Assembly: GCA_040285825.1 (NCBI GenBank)
Contig: JAUPSS010000001.1
Span: 1 to 64,000 of the forward strand
Reading direction: 5' to 3'
From: Eukaryota sp. TZLM1-RC
Taxonomy: Eukaryota > Metamonada: BaSk clade
DNA: 64,000 nucleotides
Made by a program: the position numbers and the translations under genes
Shown: one piece after another, positions 56,117 through 64,000 of the stretch
Layout of the letters: every line of letters begins with the position of its first letter
Numbering within the stretch: position 1 is the stretch's first letter
The notes under the pieces: model-generated
What the model was told of the DNA's origin: nothing
Seen by the model: the letters and a program-made list of their open reading frames with translations, nothing else
Databases searched by the model: none

Positions 56117-57175
56117 TTGATAAAAGATAATATTTTACAATTATGTGCACAATTCTGTGACTATAGAAGAAATTTTTCTACAAGTTTTTCTATGTTGACA
56201 TATTCTTCTTACAGCATATATGCTGTAACAGGCTCTTCTAATCCTGCACTGTCTCATGCCGTTTCTTCCTATCTCAACATCCCCGTCCATCAAATTACAA
56301 GTACGTTTGCTGATAATGAGATTACTGCACAGTTCCCCGAATCCATCAGAGGCAAAGATGTCTTTATCATCAACTCGATATGCCCACCAGATGTAAATAA
56401 AAGTCTCATGGAAGTTCTCATCATGATTGATTCTGCCAAGCGAGCTTCTGCTAAGAGGGTCACTGCAATGATTCCCTATTTTGGTTACGCTCGCCAGGAT
56501 AGAAAGTCTTTGGCTAGAGTCCCTATTACTGCTAAACTAATTGTTGACTTGCTCATAGCATCAGGAGTTGATCGGGTGTGTACCCTTGAACTTCATTCGC
56601 CCCAAATTCAAGGTTTTTTCCCTGCGCGCCATCCATTAGATCTCCTTTATAGTTGCAATATCTTTGCTACTTGGGTCAACGAAAGAAAGGACTCTTTCGC
56701 CAACTTGGTCATTGTAAGTCCTGATATTGGTGGTGTTTCAAGAGCGAGAGAAGTAGCCAAGTTGCTTGACTGCTCAATCGCATTGATTGATAAGAGGAGA
56801 CCAGAACCTAATGTAGCAGAAGTAATGAATGTTATTGGTGAGGTGAAGGATAGGTGCTGTGTTTTGCTTGATGATATAGTCGATACTGCCGGCACACTAT
56901 GTAAAGCGGCCGAAGCTTTGGTTAACCAAGGGTGTGATGCTGTCTTAGCCTTGGTTTGCCATCCAGTGTTGAGTGAGTTGGCTCCTGAAAGAGTAAAGAA
57001 TTCGTCACTGACTAAGCTAGTTGTAACTAATTCGATTCCTGTTTCTCAATCAGTCATTGAACGCTCTGGTAATAAGATTGAAATAGTTTGTTGTGCAGAT
57101 CGGATTGCCAAAGCTATTGAGGTCATTCATTACGAAGCGTCCATGTCTAGTAACTTGGAAAAACATAGTATTTAA
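56117..57175 (+). CDS. PRPS: Ribose-phosphate pyrophosphokinase (PRPP synthetase)
   Basis: 352 residues, no intron. It makes PRPP from ribose 5-phosphate and ATP for purine, pyrimidine and NAD synthesis. Visible motifs are IYAVTGSSN near the N-terminus, the ATP-site YARQDRK (124-130), LELHSPQIQGFF with the catalytic His (H160), VSPDIGGVSRA (about 200-210) and the PRPP-binding loop DDIVDTAGT (252-260). The family start usually lies a few residues before the first strand, so Met26 (56192) is a possible start giving 327 residues. The extra 25 residues (with RRNFSTSFS) could instead be an organelle-targeting peptide. The frame is intact and codon use resembles that of RPS5. Confidence 0.93.
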   Translation: MIKDNILQLCAQFCDYRRNFSTSFSMLTYSSYSIYAVTGSSNPALSHAVSSYLNIPVHQITSTFADNEITAQFPESIRGKDVFIINSICPPDVNKSLMEVLIMIDSAKRASAKRVTAMIPYFGYARQDRKSLARVPITAKLIVDLLIASGVDRVCTLELHSPQIQGFFPARHPLDLLYSCNIFATWVNERKDSFANLVIVSPDIGGVSRAREVAKLLDCSIALIDKRRPEPNVAEVMNVIGEVKDRCCVLLDDIVDTAGTLCKAAEALVNQGCDAVLALVCHPVLSELAPERVKNSSLTKLVVTNSIPVSQSVIERSGNKIEIVCCADRIAKAIEVIHYEASMSSNLEKHSI

Positions 57176-57689
57176 GTTTGTATTCATTTTTTAGATTCAC
57201 TTTTGGATAACAACTTTAAATCCATTTTCAATGAAAAAGATTTTTTGACAAGTTTCTTGTGAGGACTTGATTCCTCTTTTTGTGAGCCTCAACACACAAA
57301 ATAGCGAATAATTTCACAAATATCACAAATTTAAATGTTCAAATACGCCTTGCTTTTTTAATTGTATTCGAGTACTTTTTCTCTCTCTCTCATGATGCAA
57401 CAGATTAAGTGGAAGACTTTGGATGATTCAGTACATCTGCAGTTAATCTTTATTGGTATTTACTATGTCTGGAAATCAATTTTAAATTCAATTGTAAGCT
57501 TTGATTAGAAATGCTGCTTAAACAAGCAAGTGATAGGTGATTATGAAAATGATCAAAACTGAAAATGTAGTCCAAAAGGGCACCAAATCTGTCATTTGGC
57601 AGAAATACATGTTTTTTTTTCTCAAATATATTTTTTACACAAACTTATTTTTTTATAAAATCAATATTTATTGAATTTGCACACTTAAT
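57176..57689. other. Intergenic, AT-rich
   Basis: Contains a short CTCTCTCTCTC run near 57380. No gene recognised. Confidence 0.6.
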
Positions 57690-59495
57690 TAAATCAACTC
57701 ATAACTAATGGGGCGACTATCATTGAACCAAGATTTCCTCTACAAAATCTTGATCTGCTTGCTGTCTAGCTAAAGCTTCTCTAATTCGATTGAAAAACCG
57801 AGGTGATCTATTAATAATGGCAAATTGAATCCGTGAACGCCGTAAAAAATTATCAAATCTTTTCATTGTTTTTTCTTGAACCATTTTTTGGAAGTCATTC
57901 ACAAAAGTTTCTGCTTCTACTGATAGTCTTCCGTTTATCGAAAATGGGAAAGCAATAAAAACTAGTGGTGTATTTCTACCAGCATTGGCCTCTTCGATAT
58001 TTTTGTCATATTTGTTTTGTTTTTCTTTAGCTTTAAATTCAATAGCACTTACAGGATTAAGTTTTCTTCTGTGAAGCAAAGTGTCACTTGCAACATTACA
58101 TGAGACAAACTCAACAACAGCTTCAGAGTTATCAATCCAATCACAGTAAACATCACCTCTATCATCAGAACCAAAATTATTCAGAGAAAGTGTTTCCTTC
58201 AGCAGGGGCTCTTTGATAAACGATATTCTTGCAGTTTGTGCCATATTGAAAACAGTGTCTCCAACAGCATCATGTAATGAAGAACGATAAGTTATCAATT
58301 TAGAGCAATTCAGAGCATGGCGCAAAGCGAGTTGAGGTGAATTCGAACAAATACATTGTTCTATTGATATCAATTGATTAATGGGAATATTCAAATATAA
58401 CCTCATTTTTGTTACAAATCCTTCATTAGTGGCACACAATCCAAATCTTCGTGGTACAATGGTTACGAAAAGTGAAGAATCTGATGACTGGTTTTCACAA
58501 ACACCCTGTTCCAATAACAACGAATGAAGATCTTGATTTAAAACAGCCGAGCTGCATATTTTAATATAAAGATCTTTTTCATACATTCCAGTCAATTGTT
58601 TCTGTAATGTTCGAAGAGTGTACTTCAAATTTAAAACATCTTTTTCCGGAATAATGCCATTGAATGATTGGGGAAAACATCGGCCCCATTTTTCTACATC
58701 AATTTTTGAAATTTCTTCATTTAATGCAAAAACAGTGGAACTTTGTGTTGTCATCAATAAATCTTCCCAATCTGCAAATGTTTCGGAAAACTCAAAGATT
58801 GGATTTCTACATCCTCCAACAAAAGCACACGAGGTAAGAATAGAAGCCTTCGTCCACCCTAAACCGCCATAATGTGGACTAAGGTAAGCATGATCTGGAA
58901 TTTGGAACATTTTACATCCCAGTAATTGAGACAGAACTTTTGCACGTAATTCATTAAACTTCTGAGCCAAAGGTCTAGTTACGAGAGGATCTGTAGATCG
59001 AAATATATGATTAAAATTGGAACTAAAACACAGTCTTATAATGGTAAATTTGATGTGTTTTTGTATACCTAAATTTATAACTTGGTCAATTTTGTTCAGA
59101 AATTGAGTTCAACTTTTCAAACAATTTTTTGGTAATTTGATCATTATTTCCTAAAAACGAACCCAAATGACGAATAGCATCAATTGAATATAATTTGGCT
59201 TGAATTTCAATATCATCAACTATTGTGGAAACTGGAGAATTCGATAACAAAACACATTTAAGTAAATTAAGTCGGAGACCAATTTTGGTAAATAATTCTT
59301 TAAAACATACAGTTGCTTGTTTCACAATATTTAATTCACCAATTAGCACAACATCATCCATATATGCAATCATTTTTAGCGAAGAAAACATCTCTTGAAT
59401 TTGCAGTAAAATAGGATGAATGGCCAAACAAAACAAAAGAGGTCCTAACGGATCTCCTTGCTTTACACCACTGGATGAACTCAAAATGCTATCAC
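57690..59495 (-). mobile_element. RLE-type retrotransposon, family C (copy 2), 5'-truncated
   Basis: The insertion starts at the RT motif B region and continues to a 3' end shared with the copy at 53455. Nothing upstream of RT motif B is present. It is inserted in gene space rather than rDNA, and no target duplication is obvious to me. Confidence 0.75.
57720..59484 (-). pseudogene. Family C RT/endonuclease protein, truncated and frameshifted
   Basis: The first stretch (59086-59484) begins in RT motif B (SSSGVKQGDPLGPLLF) and holds catalytic YMDD (AYMDDVVLI). The second (57720-58970, 416 codons) has the thumb-like HYGGLGWTKA and a CICS...H...C knuckle (CICSNSPQLALRHALNC). The endonuclease region follows, with DDRGDVYCDWIDNSE, and then a basic tail. 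A break between 58970 and 59086 separates them. Domain order is that of the R2 superfamily, but the endonuclease core differs from R-A, R-B and 18S-like-E. Confidence 0.75.
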
Positions 59496-59950
59496 AAATT
59501 TATCCAATACAACATGAACTTTGCTTCACTTTTATTACTGAAATAAGTACAACAAGGGTAAACGACAACACATCTAGTCAGTATCTTCATCCTGGTCAGA
59601 GATTTCCTTTTTATCAGTAGATCGGTCTGCAAGTTCTATCCAGTCCACAGTGTAAATATAATGAAATAAACGTTTAAAAAATAAAAATAAATAAATAAAA
59701 AATAAAATAAAAATAATTAAAGCACAATTCAAAAATCCTGGAATGTAGCACCCAATTGATTAACTAGATCAAAAGAAGTAAGGGAAGAATAGAAAGGTAA
59801 CAGAAATGCAGTATTACGTCCGTGTATACCTGGCTTTAAAAGAATTTGTATGACGTAATGCTGCTGAAAAGTCGCAATTTCTCAATATTTACCAAGAAAC
59901 AACCGAATAGGGTGGTGAAATTTTTTGAACAAAATAAAAGGATATTCAAC
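59496..59950. other. Intergenic, with an A/T-only tract
   Basis: About 59670-59720 is an A-rich low-complexity tract of AAATAAAAT type. No gene recognised. Confidence 0.6.
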
Positions 59951-59969
59951 ATATTTCTATATTTATTTC

Positions 59970-60310
59970 CAGAAACAGGGCATTGGTGATTTCAGAAAGA
60001 ATTGAAAATCTACCAGAAGAATTACAACAATCAAAAAACAATAGTATTTTGAATAAGGAACATCCGAATCGCATTTGGTCAAATCTAATTACTGATGTTG
60101 AGTCTATTCTTCCTACATTTTGTCAAATTTACCAGAAAAAAAATCGTTGGCGAAAATATCATCACTATTGAAGAGTTCAAAATCAAGAAGTACATGCCTC
60201 CTTTAACGGATTCAAAATATTATACTAGAAAATTATCAATGTTTAAGTGTTCTTCCTCCACATCAATTTATGACAGACTTGCTGAAATATTACTGAATTT
60301 TCTTGAATGA
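59970..60310 (+). pseudogene. Unrecognised coding-like segment, possible last exon
   Basis: A pyrimidine-rich stretch ending in CAG (about 59970) precedes a frame starting ALVISERIENLPEEL. This frame runs to about 60140, where an eight-A run shifts it into a second frame (IITIEEFKIKKYMPP) that ends at 60310. The two frames together look protein-like, which suggests one coding unit with a homopolymer indel. I do not recognise the family. It could be the 3' end of a decayed gene. Confidence 0.3.
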
Positions 60311-61339
60311 TCTTGGAAAATTAATGGAAAAGGGATGATTAAAGCATTTTAACATTCGGTATGGTTAAATTTAATTGTTTTCACCATTTTGAAACAATTC
60401 AAACTATGGTTTCCACAGCATTTTTGTTGTTGTCTGTAGCTGTGTTACACGACAATAGAGGTTAGTTTTGATGGTGTTAATGATTGTTTTGAACTTCAAA
60501 AGTTAAAGTTATGGTTTTTTGTTTTCAACTAGGTGTGGTTCTCACTTTGGTTGCATCTATATTGGTGAAATTATTTCTTTCACCAACTGTTTCTTTCACC
60601 AACTCAATTAACTATATTTTTGTCTTAGATGGGTCTTACATTTCAAATTTCAGCATTATGTTTGAGTAACAGGACTCAATTTCAAACCATAAACAATTCA
60701 AGTAGAAAATGTATACGTTTAGTCTATTTTTTAGATGTGGTTGAATCAATTGTCCTTTATTTACAATTTTATTCAAGACAATAATTTGAAATTATCGAAG
60801 CAGCTGAAGCGTGAAGCTGGTATGTACCAGTCAGATCCTAGAATTATTAACATTACTGTGTTAATTTTGAAAGATGAGTATTAGATTCTATTCATTGAAC
60901 AGGTAAATCTTCCTCAATCTTCACCTTACTTATAAAATCCTCCTTCACCACACCACGTCTTTCACCAACACTATACTTTTTACCAACACTTGAACGAACA
61001 CTATAATAAAACATGAATCCATTATATTTTATTTTGGGTTATTAGTTATGTAGCGAGTATTAGTATTTTTAGTTACAATTTAAATCATCTATGATACTAC
61101 CGTCACTAATATTATATTATAATATTATATACATATTTTTCACTAGTATTTACACAAATTATCATCATCCACGCTCATTCAAAACAGTGAAAGTTCAGAA
61201 ATAGGTTATTAATCAAAAAATATTTTTTTCTCAAGAGTCCGAACCTGAATTCAAGTGGATAGGTTTCACTCATAGCAGCGTGGATGCCTTCAGATTTATC
61301 ATCGTATCATGTTACATTTGCTGATGACGTCTTCCGTGA
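60311..61339. other. Intergenic, strongly AT-rich
   Basis: Includes a TATAATATTATA-type tract near 61110-61130 and repeated CACCAAC words near 60580-60990. No gene recognised. Confidence 0.6.
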
Positions 61340-64000
61340 CTATGGAAGTTGAGTTGTGGGTGTAGGGGGTATGGTTTCTAATGATCCTAAATATTGACGT
61401 GAACGTTTATTGACAGAAGAGCCTCTGCCTCTGCCGCGAGTGCCTCTTCGACTACGGAAATTAGAACCTCTAGATCCTCTTTTCTGGCGAGCCTGTTGCT
61501 CTCTCCACTTCTTGCTGCGTTGGCAATCCTTGCTGGGACACCTTTCAGTTGGATGACCGACCTGTTTGCAGAAGTTACACTGGACCTTAGACTCGGACTG
61601 AGTGGAAGACGGTTGAGTAGAGCCTCCTTCTCGCCTTTGTTGTTTTGGGCGCCTGCTAGAGCCAGAACTTGTTGGTTTGGGAATAGCAGGGGGAGAAGGT
61701 ACCGTCTGTCTGCGATGGTTCTCAGTCTGAAACGAGATTCTTTTTTGATACAGGAAGTCAACATAATTGATCTGCTCCTGAAAAAATCTAGCATTACAAA
61801 AGTTCTCGTATTCTATTTGAAGAACACTGAAAAATTCTCCTAAGGTGTGGCCATATGAATAGTAATGGGAGGGATTGGACCAGATCCTGAGGAGTCTGTC
61901 CCTGATAACGGTGATACCGATGCCCTCAATAACGAGAGAAGCAATTTCCCATTCGGGAAGTCGGTCGACGGGGTTTCCATGGAAGTGATGTGTCTCATTT
62001 GTTAAGTCAGATTACGAACATCTCGGATAGCGGTGGAACGCGTTAAGATTCTGCCAATGTTGATCATAAAGTCAATCCATCTGTTACCATAATCTCTCTC
62101 TGTCCAGTCCATGTTTACTGCATGAAGTGCATCCAGGGCTTGATCCAGTCTACTGAATTGGGTTCTCCTTAGGATCTGTTTCCAAATATTGCGTTCGTCT
62201 CTGCTGGTTGGGACCATAGCAGAGGATATTGAAAGGCCAGTGCCTTGATACCTTAAAGCGTTGAGAGCTTCAGGTGTTACACATTAAGCTAAACCTCTGG
62301 GATGAATGTGCATGGCGGATCTGAAAAAATCCCATTCATGAACTGGTTCGCTGTTGAACCGTTGTTCAGATGCCAATTCTGCTGATCTAGCTAATTCAAG
62401 TTCTTCGCGAAGTCTGGCAACTTCGCTAGCCAAAGCAACTGGGGCAGGGTCCTCAACTCGAGCCTCGTCGACAATTCTACCCGTGCGACTCCAGAGAATG
62501 AATTTGTTAACAAACTTTAGGAGTTTTTCAACGTCTCTTAAGTCTGCTGCGTCGAGAGTAGGACGTTTAGGGCGGTCCTTACGTCTATTGTCCCTATCTC
62601 TTGATCCCACCATGCAAGATGAAATGAGGTTACTATCATAAGTACCCGAGAAAGTAGAGCGAGAAGAATTTACCGTGGAAGGTGTTGGTTAAACCGTGGG
62701 CTGTGAACTTGTTGAACTAGTGGTTGGATGTGTGGGTGGAACCATTGATTGTTCCATGGACTGCGTAGGTGCTGAAGTTTGTTGCATTGGTACTAGCACA
62801 GTTGGAATTGAGTCTGGAGTTGGGAACTCATCACTGACGTCTACTACAACATTCTCTTCAGTTTGTTCCATGAAAGAATTGTGCGAGGGCTGCGTTGAGG
62901 GTTCTGTAGAAGTTTCCATAGGTTGTTTTGCGGAAAAAGCAACTTCGCTTTGGTGAGGTTCAGGAGAAGGTTCATTTTCTTCAATCTGAGCGGGAAACTG
63001 ATATGAAGAGATTGCTGGTTGAATCAAGCGTGTCTTTTCAATGCGACCTTCTACCATGACCCATTTTAACATCCGGGATTCTATGCAACCAGGGAAAACA
63101 ATGACGAGCTGGAGAACTCTTTGGAGATTACCAGATCTTCTGTGGTCAGGACCACAATATGAAGCTATATGGTCAGGACGTCTGTCGTAAAGAAAGAGTC
63201 TTTCACCATATGGTTTACCGAAACCACCACCCTGTTCTATAATCTCTGTCGACAAGGATATCGAGAGATGCATTGTACCCAGGGCTGAACCGAGAGTAGG
63301 GACAAGGGTTATAGGCATTTATGAAGAAGTTATCTTCATCTCCAGCGAAGCGTCTGAGCACTCCCTCTCGTGTTGTTCTCATGAACCTTACTCCGGGTCT
63401 GGGGTCATGAGTAGGTTCAGAATCATGTCTAGTGTTCTTTGGAGTAATTCTTTCATTGGAGAGGCATGGACCTATCCTTGGTGTGATCCATAATCCTAGT
63501 CCATTTTCGACTCTAGGACCGAAGAAAAGAAGACGCCCATTGCTCATCTCCGTAGGAGGGATGGCTTAGGGGTCTTCAGGAATTATTTGGGAATCCCTAT
63601 ATCGGGCATAAGGATTGTGCTGACGGGAAGCGTCGTGATTATGAACACTAGAGCTAGCGTGGGAGCTAGGGTTGATAGGTGTCCGTTTGGAAGAGGATGG
63701 TCCTCTCCTTGGAGGCTGAATCGGCCGGTCAAGTCTTCTTTTGAAATCCCACATCCATTCTTCGAAATGATGGCGGTCTAGATATCGTTTAGAAACCTCA
63801 CCAGTTTCTCTATCTATTTCAGGAGATTGAGCCATGGACGGAACCGAGGGTTAATTCGTAGATGAAGATTCCATGGGAGGTTCTTCATAATCAACCAGAT
63901 CTGAGAAGATCTGCTCATATCTCTTCCTTTGTTCTTCAGACAGATATGAAAGAAGATTTGGGGTGAAAAGAGCGGGATCATTAGCATGAGGTGGCAAGAC
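61340..64000 (-). pseudogene. Gag-like retroelement protein with CCHC knuckle, broken; runs off the window
   Basis: Composite reading on the minus strand spans roughly 880 codons. It is interrupted by in-frame TAA codons (63851-63853, 63566-63568, 62689-62691, 62284-62286) and by two frameshifts (about 63215-63320 and about 62010). The N-terminal part is acidic then Pro/Arg-rich, the middle has a long Thr/Ser/Pro/Gln-rich linker, and a helix-rich segment (IWKQILRRTQFSRLDQALDAL) could be a capsid-like region. The end has a CX2CX4HX4C knuckle (CNFCKQVGHPTERC, 61537-61579) followed by an Arg/Gly-rich tail. This layout is that of a retroelement Gag. No protease, RT or LTR is seen in the 61340-59500 side. 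Base composition is visibly more GC-rich than its neighbours. Confidence 0.6.

Noticed and set aside
61387-61794. 135-codon minus-strand frame
   Set aside because: It is a shadow in another frame of the gag-like segment; the CCHC knuckle is encoded in the neighbouring frame.

Overview
The window is from an AT-rich eukaryotic nuclear genome. It carries 18S-5.8S-28S rDNA on the minus strand, cytosolic ribosomal protein genes with spliceosomal introns of only about 30 nt, and tightly packed single-copy genes using the standard code. The lineage cannot be fixed from the sequence. The tiny introns, fast-evolving rDNA and R2-type elements would suit a fast-evolving parasite or protist, a mesozoan or an early-diverging fungus, but this is inference.

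Positions 1-48600 are the edge of an rDNA array that has been broken up by site-specific retrotransposons. Five arrays of a ~463-bp spacer repeat (1-3375, 8346-11664, 15044-17415, 30836-32524, 44879-48597) alternate with rRNA pieces. Only one 28S gene is full length (17416-20655), followed by ITS2, 5.8S, ITS1 and the 3' end of 18S (21069 to about 21645). Three more loci keep only the last ~331 nt of 28S (3376-3706, 11665-11995, 32525-32855). Each of these is interrupted at one identical position, 711 nt downstream of the classical R2 site, by an RLE-type non-LTR retrotransposon. I call the two families R-A (copies at 3707-8342 and 11996-15043) and R-B (32856-37509). A third family, 18S-like-E, abuts the truncated 18S gene (about 21645-26100) and encodes an intact 1408-aa protein.

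All three families share zinc fingers, reverse transcriptase and a C-terminal restriction-like endonuclease, and all also carry an RNase H domain upstream of the RT. In R-A and R-B the RNase H lies between two pairs of zinc fingers, the protein starts with a PCNA-binding (PIP-box) motif, and a tRNA-derived SINE is built into the reading frame. In 18S-like-E the RNase H fold has lost catalytic residues. Every element keeps its precise 3' junction with rRNA sequence, but the rRNA sequence that should lie upstream is missing and replaced by spacer or another element.

Positions 24035-30835 are repeated almost exactly at 37533-44878: the 5' half of 18S-like-E, a 440-bp unique spacer, and an array of a second ~450-bp repeat with a nested retrotransposon fragment and an unexplained block. 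The second copy is fused through a 21-nt A run to the 5' end of R-B. Most frame differences between copies are homopolymer-length changes, so some apparent frameshifts may be sequencing errors.

From 48600 the window leaves the array through a decayed plus-strand retrotransposon and one decayed spacer repeat. It then enters compact gene space: RPS18 (uS13), a GT8-like glycosyltransferase, RPS5 (uS7), a retrotransposon fragment, a Fanzor/TnpB-like C-terminal remnant, ribose-phosphate pyrophosphokinase, another copy of that retrotransposon, and a more GC-rich gag-like reading frame with a CCHC knuckle running off the right edge. That frame has four in-frame TAA codons and no in-frame TGA or TAG before its C-terminus.
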